The notes: generated from the letters alone by a model not told the origin. DNA of 35,619 nt from JAYGED01 sp046582565 (GCA_046582565.1 JAYGED010000051.1:1-35619); one strand, 5' to 3'. Counted from the first letter of the stretch, positions 25,055 to 33,479 are shown. Translations and numbers: made by a program.

Positions 25055-25579
25055 TCAGGCGCTCTTCAGGTTTTCGGCTTTGCGCAGCTTGGTCAGCTTG
25101 CGAAGGATCATGCCGCGGCGCAACGCCGACAGGTGATCGACCATGAGCACCCCGTCGAGATGGTCCATTTCATGCTGGATACAGCGCGCCAGCAAGCCCG
25201 AAGCATCGATCTCGACGGGCTGGTTGTTCTCGTCCGTGAAGCGCGCCTTGACCGCCGAGGGGCGTATAATCTCGCCGAAGTGATCGGGAAAGGACAGGCA
25301 GCCTTCGTCGAATATTTCGGTCTCGGACGAAAGCCAGGTGATCTCGGGATCGATCAGACGGAGCAGACGGGATTCGCCCTCGTCCACTGCCACGTCGAGT
25401 ACAATGATCCTCTTGGTGACCCCAACCTGGACCGCCGACAACCCGATGCCTGGCGCGGCATGCATGGTTTCCAGCATATCGTCCATCAATTGGCGCGTCT
25501 CATCGCCGACCGTGCCGACCGGCTCGGAATGCAGCTTGAGCCGCGGGTCTGGGGCGAAGATGATGGGCAACAGGGACAT
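25055..25579 (-). CDS. def: peptide deformylase
   Basis: 174 residues. A metalloenzyme removing N-formyl groups from new proteins. The three motifs are present: GIGLSAVQVG, EGCLSFP (Cys metal ligand) and HEMDHLDG (two His ligands and catalytic Glu). The usual motif 1 Ala is Ser and motif 2 has FPDHFGE where many have VPG, both tolerated variants. ATG 25577-25579 (MSLLPIIFAPD) is chosen over an upstream frame extension. Promoter probably lies in the 57-base gap to the divergent rmuC. Confidence 0.96.
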   Translation of the reverse strand: MSLLPIIFAPDPRLKLHSEPVGTVGDETRQLMDDMLETMHAAPGIGLSAVQVGVTKRIIVLDVAVDEGESRLLRLIDPEITWLSSETEIFDEGCLSFPDHFGEIIRPSAVKARFTDENNQPVEIDASGLLARCIQHEMDHLDGVLMVDHLSALRRGMILRKLTKLRKAENLKSA

Positions 25580-25636
25580 GGCGCGCAACCTATCGTCACG
25601 GGTGTTCCCTGGCAACTAGCATGGTAATCTAGATCT

Positions 25637-26761
25637 ATGGATTCGATAGTTTCAATATTCGCTATGGCCCTGGCGGCGGTTGCCGTGCTCGCCGCCATCG
25701 CCCTATACCGGAGCCGGAGCCTCGCTGATCGCGGCGCGTCGGCCAACAGCGAGATGGTTCGCATGGCCGAGGCCATCACCGCCGGCCAGCACGATCTGGC
25801 CGGCCGCCTCACCGCGATCAGCGAGGCCAGCGCCGCCAGCCAGAACCAATTGACCAAGACCCTGAATGACCGACTCGATGCGGTCTCCAAGCGCCTCGGC
25901 GAGAGCCTGGAATCGTCATCGGAGAAAACCGGCAAGACCATGATCGATCTGCGCGAGCGGCTGGCCAAGATCGACGCGGCGCAGAAAAATATCACCGAGT
26001 TGAGCAGCCAGGTGGTGTCGCTCCAGGACGTGCTGTCGAACAAACAGGCGCGCGGCGCCTTCGGCGAAATCCAGCTCAACGATCTGGTGATCAACGCCCT
26101 GCCGCCTTCGGCTTACAGCTTCCAGGTGACCCTCGGCAACAACAGCCGCGCCGACTGCCTGCTGACCCTGCCCAACCCGCCCGGCGCCATTGTCATCGAC
26201 GCCAAGTTTCCCTTAGAGAGCTACAGCGCCCTGCGCAACGCCGAAAACGATGGCGACAAGACCGTTGCCGCGCGCAGCTTCAAGGCGGATATGCTCAAGC
26301 ATATCAACGATATAGCGGGGAAATACATCATCCCCGGCGAGACCGCCGAATCGGCACTGCTGTTCCTGCCCAGCGAAGCGGTCTATGCGGAACTGCACGC
26401 CAATTTCACCGAGGTGGTGGAGCGTTCGCACAAGGCAAGAGTGTGGATTGTCTCGCCGACCACTCTGATGGCCGTCCTGAACACCATTCGCGCGGTGCTC
26501 AAGGACGCCAACATGCGCGAACAGGCCGGGGTCATCCAAAAAGAGGTGCTCACCCTGATCGAGGATGTCGCACGCCTAGACGACCGAGTCGAGAGTCTGT
26601 CAAAGCACTTCTCCCAGGCCGGCAAGGATATCGAACTGATCAAGACGTCGAGCCAGAAAATCACCCGCCGCGCCGAGCGTATCGAGGAAGTCCAGCTCGA
26701 AGAACTGGACAGCCCGGCCGCCGAGCTGGAAGGCCCGGCGTCTAATCAGGACGAGTTTTAA
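25637..26761 (+). CDS. rmuC: DNA recombination protein RmuC
   Basis: 374 residues. An N-terminal membrane helix (about 3-22), a long coiled coil (about 35-135), then the RmuC domain, a restriction-nuclease-like fold: GAFGEIQLNDLVINALPPSA, IVIDAKFPLESY with the PD-(D/E)xK-like DAK, and FLPSEAVYAEL. RmuC limits inversion at short inverted repeats in E. coli; its biochemical role is still unclear. Divergent from def. No partner gene is obvious; the esterase-like gene follows after 12 bases. Confidence 0.93.
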   Translation: MDSIVSIFAMALAAVAVLAAIALYRSRSLADRGASANSEMVRMAEAITAGQHDLAGRLTAISEASAASQNQLTKTLNDRLDAVSKRLGESLESSSEKTGKTMIDLRERLAKIDAAQKNITELSSQVVSLQDVLSNKQARGAFGEIQLNDLVINALPPSAYSFQVTLGNNSRADCLLTLPNPPGAIVIDAKFPLESYSALRNAENDGDKTVAARSFKADMLKHINDIAGKYIIPGETAESALLFLPSEAVYAELHANFTEVVERSHKARVWIVSPTTLMAVLNTIRAVLKDANMREQAGVIQKEVLTLIEDVARLDDRVESLSKHFSQAGKDIELIKTSSQKITRRAERIEEVQLEELDSPAAELEGPASNQDEF

Positions 26762-26773
26762 ACAGGCGGCGCC

Positions 26774-28354
26774 GTGGGTAAATCCGGGCGGCCACCAGAG
26801 CAAAACCCTTCCTCGGACGCCTTCGTTGAGTGGGCGCGGGAGCAGGCCGTTGCGCTGTCAATTCCCCGGCACGATGACGGTTATGACGATCTCGGCTTCA
26901 TTCCCGCTGTGATTGGCGCCAAGCGGATCGTCGCCGTGGGCGAGAGCGCTCACTATCTGCACGAGTGGAACCGATGGCGGGCCCGGCTGTTTAAGTATCT
27001 TGTGCTTGAGCACGGATTCAGCACCTTCGTGCTCGAATCGGCCCTGGTCGAAGGCCGCCGGGTGCATGACTATGTCGCCGGCGCCGATTACGACTGGGAC
27101 AGTATCGCCCTCGCCATCAACAACGTCTGGGGCGTTTGGACCGAGATCAACGAGTTGGTCCGCTGGATGCGGGAGTGGAATGCCAATCCGGACCGGCCGA
27201 GAAAGCTTCGCTTCTATGGCATGGACGGCACCGGCAACTGGGCCCATGCCCGGCATGCCTATGGCGCTGTGCACGGTTTCGCATGCCGGGTCGACCAGGC
27301 GCTGGCCGATGACATTGCCCGGGATTTCGAGCAGGCCGTGGAAGAGGTCACCTTCACAACCCGCGAGCAGGTCACGGCGTCCCGGTTCCGAGATTTGATC
27401 GGCGCGGCATCCCATGTGGTGAGCCGTATCGAGCAGGCGCGTGGCGCCTACACCACGGCGACATCTCACGATGACTACGACTGGGCGCTACGCTGCGCGC
27501 AAATCCTTCGGGACGTGTTCCTGGCCATTGCGCAGACAGAGGTCGACTTCGAGGTCGGCTTTCGCCAGTTCTGGAATGTGCGCGACGTGTCCATGGCTGA
27601 GTCGTTGCGCTGGATTCGTGAGCGCGAGGGTCAGGATGTCGGCATGGTGGTCGGCGCCCACAATACCCATTTGCAGCGATACCCCGTGCGGCCGCAAAAA
27701 GCGATATCCATGGGCTCGTATTTTTCCGACCGCTTCGGGCGCGAGGACATCCTTTTAATTGGCTCGGCGAGCGAGCGATCGTTGAAAGGCGAGCCGCCAC
27801 GGCCCGACAGCAACCAAGCCGCCTATGCAGACATAGGTCCGGATTGTTTTTTTCTGGATTTGCGCGAGGCCCCAACGAGCGGCCCTGTAGCCGATTGGCT
27901 CGCCCTCGAGCGGCCGGACCGTTCGAATTTGAGGTATCAACCGGTCTGTGCGGGCAACGCCTGGGATTGTCTGATATTCCACCGCACACTTTCCCTTGCC
28001 GAGGTCGAGCTTCCCGGTTATCTGCAATCCCCACCGGCCGAGCACTCCGCGGACGCGCTCAAACGCCTCAGCGGCCGCTACGTGATCTACGGATTCCTTG
28101 CCGCCATCAATACTCTCGATGTGATTTTTGAAGATGGCGCTCTGTACACCGACGGTCAGGACGACACCAGCGGCGAGGTGTTTCCGCCGTTCAAGACGCC
28201 GATTCACTTCTGTAGAGACGGCCGCTTTCGCTGGTCGATCTGGCCATCGATCCTCGAGTTTCATCAAGGCGAGGGCCCGGTGACGGTGAGCGTCTCCACG
28301 CCGGGCGGGGCGCTCTATCACGGCGAGCGAGTCGGCGACGCAGTCCGAAATTAA
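26774..28354 (+). CDS. erythromycin esterase family protein with C-terminal extension
   Basis: 526 residues. The EreA/EreB-like domain (roughly residues 15-425) has the signature VAVGESAHYLHEW (catalytic-region Glu57 and His60), VLESALVEGRRVHDYV, and VGAHNTHLQRYP near 295 with the His pair. Most members of this large family are not resistance enzymes and have unknown substrates. About 100 further residues after 425 (RLSGRYVIYGFLAAINTLDV onward) form a beta-rich domain not found in the core enzymes as far as I recall. Start GTG 26774 lacks a strong ribosome binding site. It overlaps the end of recR by 4 bases on the opposite strand. Confidence 0.85.
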   Translation: MGKSGRPPEQNPSSDAFVEWAREQAVALSIPRHDDGYDDLGFIPAVIGAKRIVAVGESAHYLHEWNRWRARLFKYLVLEHGFSTFVLESALVEGRRVHDYVAGADYDWDSIALAINNVWGVWTEINELVRWMREWNANPDRPRKLRFYGMDGTGNWAHARHAYGAVHGFACRVDQALADDIARDFEQAVEEVTFTTREQVTASRFRDLIGAASHVVSRIEQARGAYTTATSHDDYDWALRCAQILRDVFLAIAQTEVDFEVGFRQFWNVRDVSMAESLRWIREREGQDVGMVVGAHNTHLQRYPVRPQKAISMGSYFSDRFGREDILLIGSASERSLKGEPPRPDSNQAAYADIGPDCFFLDLREAPTSGPVADWLALERPDRSNLRYQPVCAGNAWDCLIFHRTLSLAEVELPGYLQSPPAEHSADALKRLSGRYVIYGFLAAINTLDVIFEDGALYTDGQDDTSGEVFPPFKTPIHFCRDGRFRWSIWPSILEFHQGEGPVTVSVSTPGGALYHGERVGDAVRN

Positions 28355-28944
28355 AGCGGCCGGCGCGCCTTGAGCGCGGCTGCGAGAGTACCGTCGTCGA
28401 GATATTCAAGCTCACCGCCCATGGGCACGCCATGGGCGAGATGGGAGACCAGCACATCGCAGCCGGCAAGGCGGTCGGTGATGTAATGGGCGGTGGTCTG
28501 GCCATCGACGGTGGCGGAGGTGGCCAGGATCACTTCCTTGACGGACCCCTGACGCGCACGGTTGACCAGAGAAGAAATTTGCAGATCCTCGGGCCCGATG
28601 CCGTCGAGCGCCGACAGCACGCCGCCGAGCACGTGATAGCGCCCGCGATAGGTGGCGCCGCGCTCCAGCGCCCAGAGATCCGCGACATCCTCGACAACGC
28701 AAATCAGCCCGTCGTCGCGGCGCGTATCACCGCATAAGGCGCAGGGGTCGCTGGTGTCGAGATTGCCGCAGACGCCGCAGGACCGCACCCGGTCAGCCGC
28801 CTGGGTCAAGGCCGCGATAAGCGGATCGAGCGCCACGGCACGTCGCTTCAGCAGGTGAAGTGCGACCCGCCTCGACGATCGTGGTCCCAGCCCCGGCAGC
28901 TTGGCAAGCTGTGCGATAAGGCGGTCAATTTCAGAACTAGCCAC
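28351..28944 (-). CDS. recR: recombination mediator RecR
   Basis: 197 residues. RecR forms a ring with RecO/RecF and helps load RecA on gapped DNA. Helix-hairpin-helix LAKLPGLGPRSSRRVALHLL at the N-terminus, a four-Cys zinc finger (CGVCGNLDTSDPCALCGD) near residues 58-75, then a TOPRIM domain (ICVVEDVADLWALE). Length is normal. It follows ybaB by 1 base; the dnaX-ybaB-recR order is classic. Confidence 0.97.
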   Translation of the reverse strand: MASSEIDRLIAQLAKLPGLGPRSSRRVALHLLKRRAVALDPLIAALTQAADRVRSCGVCGNLDTSDPCALCGDTRRDDGLICVVEDVADLWALERGATYRGRYHVLGGVLSALDGIGPEDLQISSLVNRARQGSVKEVILATSATVDGQTTAHYITDRLAGCDVLVSHLAHGVPMGGELEYLDDGTLAAALKARRPL

Positions 28945-28945
28945 T

Positions 28946-29269
28946 TCAAAACGGCAGGCTGAGACCGGGTGGCAATTGCAGCCCGCCGGTGACTTTTTTC
29001 ATCTCCTCGGCGGCGTGGGCCTCGACCTTATGCTTGGCGTCATTGACGGCGGCAATGACCAGGTCTTCCAGCACCTCCACATCGGACGGATCGACCAGAG
29101 CGGGATCTATCTTGAGCCGGCGCAACGCGCCCTTGCCGTTCAAGGTGACGGTAACCATGCCGCCACCGGAAGCGCCTTCGATCTCAAAGGCCTCAAGCTG
29201 CTCCTGCATGGCGGCCATCTTGGATTGCATCTCCTGGGCCTGCTTCATCATCTTGCCGAGGTTGGTCAT
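28946..29269 (-). CDS. ybaB: YbaB/EbfC family nucleoid-associated protein
   Basis: 107 residues. Starts MTNLGKMMKQAQEMQSKMAA, the amphipathic first helix of the family, then GGGMVTVTLNGKGALRRLKI (the tweezer-forming beta strands) and LEDLVIAAVNDAKHKVE. Dimeric DNA-binding protein that shapes the nucleoid. Its ATG overlaps the dnaX stop (ATGA), so it is translationally coupled to the clamp loader gene, as in many bacteria. Confidence 0.96.
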   Translation of the reverse strand: MTNLGKMMKQAQEMQSKMAAMQEQLEAFEIEGASGGGMVTVTLNGKGALRRLKIDPALVDPSDVEVLEDLVIAAVNDAKHKVEAHAAEEMKKVTGGLQLPPGLSLPF

Positions 29270-30996
29270 GCCGTATCGTCTCCCTTGTCGTTTTTTGGGT
29301 CGTTTTTCATGGGGCGGTCCCGCACGTCGGTGATCTCGGCGCCGGTAAAGGTTTCCAGAGCGGCGGCGACCAGGGGGTGATTTGAGGCTTCCTCGATACG
29401 CGCCGCGCGGATCGTTGCCGCCGTCTCGTCCAGGGTCGGCGCGCCCTCCTGGCTGGAAACGGTGACGATCCAGCGCTCGCCGGTCCAGCCGCTGAGCTTC
29501 CCGCCGAGATCGTTGGCGAGGGTTTTGGAGGCCCCGTCCAGGGAGTGAATTTCGATACGGCCAGGGGCAAATTCGACGAGGCGGACGTAAGCGCGCAAGT
29601 CCGATAGCATAAGCATTTCCTGGTTTTCCTCGACCAGGGCCACGACTTGCGCAAAACTTTGCGGGCCGCTCAGCACCGCGACCGGTTCACCGGGATCTGG
29701 TTCGGCCGGCTCCGGTTGCGCCGCTGAAGCGAGTGCGGCTTGCGGCGCCGATGGCGATTGAGGCGCGCTGACCGGTGCTGTCTCGGCTGGTTTCCGAGGC
29801 GGGTTCTCGGGCGCGGCGGCAGCGGGCGCGTCCCCGCCGTCGCTCAAGCTTTTGACCAGATCGGCGGGAGTCGGCAGGTCGGACACATAGGCGATCCGCA
29901 CCAGGGCCATTTCCGCCGCCGCCAGGCTGTTTGGCGCCGCCCGCGCTTCGCCCAGAGCCTTGAGCAGCATCTGCCAGCAACGGGTCAGCGTTGCCATGGA
30001 CAATCGCTCGGCCAGATCACCGCCCCGGCGGCGCTCGGCCTCGGCCACGGCGATGGCATTGGCGGCGTCGGGGGTGACCTTGATGCGGGTCAGCCAATGG
30101 GTCAACTCCAGCAGGTCGACCAGCACCATGATGGGATCGACCCCGGCGGCATACTGGCGGGAGAGTTCCGCCAGGGCCTCGGCGATATTCCCGCCCATAA
30201 GCGCCTCGAACAGATCGAACAGTTTCTCCCGGTCGGCGAGGCCGAGCATGGCGCCGAGAGCCTCTTCCTCGACGGCGCCGCCGCAATGGGCTATGGCCTG
30301 ATCGAGGATGGACAGGCCGTCGCGCACCGAGCCGTCGGCAGCGCGTGCGATCAGCGCCAGGGCCGCCGGTGACGCCTGAACCTCTTCCTGCTTTGCGATG
30401 GCGGCGAGATGGACGGCCAGGACCTCGGCCTCAACCCGGCGCAAGTCGAACCGCTGGCAGCGCGACAATACGGTCATCGGGACTTTACGGATTTCGGTCG
30501 TGGCGAAGATGAAAACGACGCTTTCGGGCGGCTCTTCCAGGGTCTTCAACAGGGCGTTGAAGGCGCCCGTGGACAGCATATGAACTTCGTCGATGATATA
30601 GATCTTGTTGCGCGCCGACACCGGACGGTAGCGCACGCCGTCGATCAGCTCGCGGATATCGGCGACTCCGGTGCGGCTCGCCGCATCCATTTCGACCACA
30701 TCCACATGGCGGTCCTCGGCAATCGCCAAACAGGACTCGCATTCACCGCAGGGGCTGATGGTCGGGCCGCCCTGGCCGTCTGGCCCGATGCAATTGAGCG
30801 CCCGGGCCAGGATGCGCGCCGTGGTCGTCTTGCCGACGCCGCGCACACCGGTGAACAGATAGGCATGGGCCAGGCGGCCGCTCTCGATGGCGTTGGTCAG
30901 GGTGCGCACCAGCGCTTCCTGACCGATCAGTTCCGAGAACGATGCTGGGCGGTATTTACGGGCCAGAACCCGGTATGGCCTATCCTCGGAGCTCAA
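29266..30996 (-). CDS. dnaX: DNA polymerase III subunit gamma/tau
   Basis: About 576 residues. Clamp-loader ATPase: YRVLARKYRPASFSELIGQ, Walker A GVRGVGKTTTARI, the zinc-binding Cys cluster (CGECESC and an upstream Cys), Walker B-like IIDEVHML, sensor EEPPESVVFIFATTE, then a Pro/Ala-rich linker (about 420-470) and the tau-specific C-terminal domain. The start is not an ATG: TTG 30994-30996 (LSSEDRPYRVL) gives the family N-terminus, with TTAGGG about 8 bases upstream. The open frame extends further upstream through the 4.5S RNA gene, which argues against a longer protein. Confidence 0.95.
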   Translation of the reverse strand: MSSEDRPYRVLARKYRPASFSELIGQEALVRTLTNAIESGRLAHAYLFTGVRGVGKTTTARILARALNCIGPDGQGGPTISPCGECESCLAIAEDRHVDVVEMDAASRTGVADIRELIDGVRYRPVSARNKIYIIDEVHMLSTGAFNALLKTLEEPPESVVFIFATTEIRKVPMTVLSRCQRFDLRRVEAEVLAVHLAAIAKQEEVQASPAALALIARAADGSVRDGLSILDQAIAHCGGAVEEEALGAMLGLADREKLFDLFEALMGGNIAEALAELSRQYAAGVDPIMVLVDLLELTHWLTRIKVTPDAANAIAVAEAERRRGGDLAERLSMATLTRCWQMLLKALGEARAAPNSLAAAEMALVRIAYVSDLPTPADLVKSLSDGGDAPAAAAPENPPRKPAETAPVSAPQSPSAPQAALASAAQPEPAEPDPGEPVAVLSGPQSFAQVVALVEENQEMLMLSDLRAYVRLVEFAPGRIEIHSLDGASKTLANDLGGKLSGWTGERWIVTVSSQEGAPTLDETAATIRAARIEEASNHPLVAAALETFTGAEITDVRDRPMKNDPKNDKGDDTA

Positions 30997-31030
30997 ATTC
31001 CTGGCCCTAACAAAGAGGGGTGGAGACGGG

Positions 31031-31127
31031 TGGAAGACTGGACAGCGACCCGGCACAATCTCGTTACGGCTGCTTCCTTCCGGACCTGACCGGATTGGCG
31101 AGCGCTCCGTCCGCCGCCAGCCTTCCA
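31031..31127 (-). ncRNA. ffs: signal recognition particle 4.5S RNA
   Basis: Read on the minus strand, the conserved domain IV hairpin CAGGTCCGGAAGGAAGCAG (GGAA tetraloop and symmetric loop) is exact. The ends pair as an 11-bp closing stem, TGGAAGGCTGG with CCAGTCTTCCA (one G-U), followed by GGAC/GTCC and AGCG/CGCT, which fixes the 97-base length. The RNA joins Ffh to target membrane proteins to FtsY. It lies just upstream of dnaX and between dnaX and nudC, a common alphaproteobacterial setting. Confidence 0.95.
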
Positions 31128-31132
31128 AGGTC

Positions 31133-31138
31133 AATATA
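31133..31138 (-). promoter_or_regulatory. -10 element of the 4.5S RNA promoter
   Basis: TATATT on the minus strand ends 5 bases before the first paired base of the RNA, the right distance for a -10 box. No convincing -35 at 16-18 bp was found; the region is GC-rich. It overlaps the 5' side of nudC's upstream region. Confidence 0.4.
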
Positions 31139-31174
31139 TCAGCTATCCCGCCGCGGTTGGTGTAAAGTTTCACC

Positions 31175-32086
31175 ATGTCACGCAATAACGTCTTCGCCGG
31201 CGGCGAACTCGACCGCGCTGCCCCCCTGAGAAGCGATGAGGGATGGGTCGCTGCCCATCGCGCCAATCCGGCGTCGCGCTATGTCGCCCTGTGGCGCGGG
31301 TTTTGCCTGATCAGTGGGGACGATAAGCCGCGCGCGGCTTATCTCGACCGCGAGACTATCGAGCGGATCATTCCCAACGACGCCATCCTGACCCTGCTCG
31401 GCCTGGAGGATGACATCGCCACTTTCGCCGTTGATCTCTCCTACTTCGACGACGATCCGAGCCAAGGTGCGCTCGCGGGGTTGGGCGCGTTTCGCGATCT
31501 CAGGGACTTCGGCGGGCTCATGGCGGGGCCCGAGGCGTCCCTCATGGCCCATGCGCGGGGCCTGATCTATTGGCACCAGCGCCACCGTTTCTGCGGTGTC
31601 TGCGGAAGTGCGAGCCATATCCGCGACGCCGGACATTTGCGCCGCTGCGGCAATCAGGACTGCGGCGCCGATCATTTCCCGCGCACCGATCCGGCGGTGA
31701 TCATGCTGGTGGCCGACGGCGACCGCTGCCTCATGGGACGCCAGACGGAATGGCCCGAGGGGCTCTATTCGACCCTGGCCGGATTCGTCGACCCCGGCGA
31801 AAGCCTGGAAGAAGCCGTGGCCCGTGAAATCTGGGAGGAAGCCGGCATTACGGTCCGCGATGTGCGCTATCACTCGTCCCAGCCCTGGCCGTTCCCGGCC
31901 TCCCTGATGCTGGGCTTCTACGCCACCGCCACAAGCACCGAAATTACCCTGAACTGCGATGAACTCGACGACGCCCGCTGGTTTCACCGCGATGAATTGC
32001 GTAATCCCGGCGATGGCATGCGCCTGCCCCGCCCGACCTCGATTTCCCGCCGCCTGGTGGATGACTGGCTGGAGGGTGTGGGTTAG
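31175..32086 (+). CDS. nudC: NADH pyrophosphatase NudC
   Basis: 303 residues. A zinc-binding Nudix hydrolase acting on NAD(H) and on NAD-capped RNA. Four-Cys zinc ribbon (FCGVCGS ... CGNQDCG) near residues 133-165, Nudix box GFVDPGESLEEAVAREIWEE followed by AGI near 205-228, and the NudC-specific SQPWPFPASLM just after it. The N-terminal domain (ALWRGFCLIS) is also typical. Divergent from the 4.5S RNA; the start at 31175 lies 47 bases from the RNA 5' end. Confidence 0.95.
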   Translation: MSRNNVFAGGELDRAAPLRSDEGWVAAHRANPASRYVALWRGFCLISGDDKPRAAYLDRETIERIIPNDAILTLLGLEDDIATFAVDLSYFDDDPSQGALAGLGAFRDLRDFGGLMAGPEASLMAHARGLIYWHQRHRFCGVCGSASHIRDAGHLRRCGNQDCGADHFPRTDPAVIMLVADGDRCLMGRQTEWPEGLYSTLAGFVDPGESLEEAVAREIWEEAGITVRDVRYHSSQPWPFPASLMLGFYATATSTEITLNCDELDDARWFHRDELRNPGDGMRLPRPTSISRRLVDDWLEGVG

Positions 32087-32152
32087 TTGTGAACCGGCAC
32101 CAAAAATGGGAGTATACTGCCCGGAAGGCTCGATCTCAGACCGGATCAGCGG

Positions 32153-32305
32153 ATGGATATTCTTGCTTTTCTAAACCGGTTGCTTTGTTGGGTTGGCTTT
32201 CATGATGACCAGCTAGTCGAAGCAACCTACGGGTTCGGAGACGGTGGCGGCGTTGAGAAGGATCAGTGCCGCCGCTGCGGAAGGATTCGCACGCGCCGGA
32301 TTTAG
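32153..32305 (+). CDS. 50-residue putative zinc-ribbon-like small protein
   Basis: An ATG frame of 50 codons in the 260-base gap between nudC and the ureohydrolase. The protein starts MDILAFLNRLLCWVGFHDDQ and ends VEKDQCRRCGRIRTRRI. The layout (hydrophobic start with C-x4-H, then CxxCG-x-R near the end; Cys12, His17, Cys39, Cys42) is like small phage and plasmid proteins of the DUF1660 type, which I know only loosely. No good ribosome binding site is present. The stop codon lies in the loop of a hairpin. It is probably real but not certain. Confidence 0.45.
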   Translation: MDILAFLNRLLCWVGFHDDQLVEATYGFGDGGGVEKDQCRRCGRIRTRRI

Positions 32306-32317
32306 CTTATCCGGTGC
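32293..32317. terminator. hairpin between convergent genes
   Basis: GCGCCGGAT (32293-32301), loop of 7, ATCCGGTGC (32309-32317): a 9-bp stem with one G-U pair when read as plus-strand RNA. It lies after nudC/the small ORF and 30 bases beyond the ureohydrolase stop. There is no T-run on the plus strand. A second palindrome GCAGGCCTGC follows at 32326-32335. Confidence 0.4.
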
Positions 32318-32347
32318 ATGCAAATGCAGGCCTGCCTTCAAGGCGGA

Positions 32348-33415
32348 TCATTTCTCGGTCTTTCGCATGGCCAGGCCGGCCAGCAGGTACATGATAACGT
32401 AGACGATCGTACGGTACGCGACCGCTGAGCCGGGCGGGATGCAGATGAACGACATGCCGGACAAACCCCGTCGGCCAATCTCGTGGGCGATGCGGATGAC
32501 TTCGTAATCGGTCAGCCCGATCGGCTCGGCAAGCTCGCCCAGGATGTCGCCCGACGCAGCGCCCGCGCCGCCCAGCACGTCCATGTCGAAATGGACGTAG
32601 ACCCCCTCGGTTCCGTCATAAGCGAGGTCGAGGGCCTCGACGATCCCCTCGATACCGAGGCCCGAGCGGACCTCCCACGACGAGATGAAACGCGCGCCGT
32701 CGTTGAGATAACGCCGCACGATCTCCTTGCGCTCGAGCATGCCGCGCTCACCGATCTCGACCAGGTGCCGGGGGTGCATGTTGTCGAGGAACTCGTACAT
32801 CTTATGCTTCCAGCTGCCGCTCCCGGCGATGCGCGGATCACCGGTCATCATATCGAGGTGTGCTGCGTCCCAATGGGTATCAAGGCTGATGCAGCCGACC
32901 GCACCCGTAGTGTGATCGGCCACCGCCTTGGCGATGGCGTAGGAGCCCAGGGGCGAGTTTTGACCGATGACGATGGGCACGGCGCCGGCATTGATGGCGT
33001 CGGCGCACATGGCCTCGACCACGGCCTGAGCCTCGAGGATGAGATCGGGCGACTGATCATCGTTGAGCTCGGGCGCAAATTTGGCGTCGCCGTAATCGAC
33101 GATCTTCAGATGCTCGAAGACGTCGAGGTCGAAGTCCTGAATATAGCCCGACCGGTAACGCGCCGATTGCTGCCGCACACGCTTCGGCCCGGCGACCCAT
33201 TCATTCTTGTCGACGCCGGCGTACTGGTCGCTGGTCGTCGCCACATAGGGCGCGCCGATGATCACCGCATCGCAGCCTTCGAGCTCAGCCGCCGTGGTCA
33301 CATGGGGCAGGCACATGAAGCTCGGCGTCTCGGGAGCGATCATCGGGAAGTCCTTGCCGGCGGCAAAGCTCGTCCGCATGAACTCTTCCCAGTCCGGATA
33401 TGTCGTCGCGCTCAT
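32348..33415 (-). CDS. atypical arginase/agmatinase (ureohydrolase) family protein
   Basis: 355 residues. The fold is recognisable from GAPYVATTSDQYAGVDKNEW, SLDTHWDAAHLD (metal ligands Asp179, His181, Asp183) and VHFDMDVLGGAGA (Asp277, Asp279). Known ureohydrolases carry a further metal ligand His in GGDHS; here the aligned segment is IGQNSPLGS, with no His, and the usual DPxxAP after the second Asp pair is LGGAGAA. The metal site may be altered or the enzyme may act on an unusual substrate. The hydrophobic C-terminal tail (YVIMYLLAGLAM) is the expected last helix. GGAGAG lies just before ATG 33415. Confidence 0.82.
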   Translation of the reverse strand: MSATTYPDWEEFMRTSFAAGKDFPMIAPETPSFMCLPHVTTAAELEGCDAVIIGAPYVATTSDQYAGVDKNEWVAGPKRVRQQSARYRSGYIQDFDLDVFEHLKIVDYGDAKFAPELNDDQSPDLILEAQAVVEAMCADAINAGAVPIVIGQNSPLGSYAIAKAVADHTTGAVGCISLDTHWDAAHLDMMTGDPRIAGSGSWKHKMYEFLDNMHPRHLVEIGERGMLERKEIVRRYLNDGARFISSWEVRSGLGIEGIVEALDLAYDGTEGVYVHFDMDVLGGAGAASGDILGELAEPIGLTDYEVIRIAHEIGRRGLSGMSFICIPPGSAVAYRTIVYVIMYLLAGLAMRKTEK

Positions 33416-33428
33416 CTGATCTCTCCGC

Positions 33429-33479
33429 TATGGTTTGGCCTGCGTGGTCTCCACCATACCCGATGTGCTGCTTCGGGTA
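33429..33479 (-). promoter_or_regulatory. structured leader of the ureohydrolase gene
   Basis: Two overlapping inverted repeats: TACCCGA (33457-33463) with TCGGGTA (33473-33479), spacer 9; and TATGGT (33429-33434) with ACCATA (33453-33458). They share two bases (33457-33458), so the full stems exclude each other. A third short pairing (TGGT 33445-33448 with ACCA 33453-33456) competes with the second. This could be an attenuator or operator; it matches no riboswitch I know. Confidence 0.35.

Noticed and set aside
29290..29296. A-AAA-AAC slippery heptamer in dnaX, in the right frame for -1 shifting
   Set aside because: It lies only a few codons before the dnaX stop, so it could not produce the short gamma form.
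30997..31266. N-terminal extension of dnaX through the 4.5S RNA
   Set aside because: It would translate the structural RNA gene; the conserved DnaX N-terminus begins at TTG 30996.
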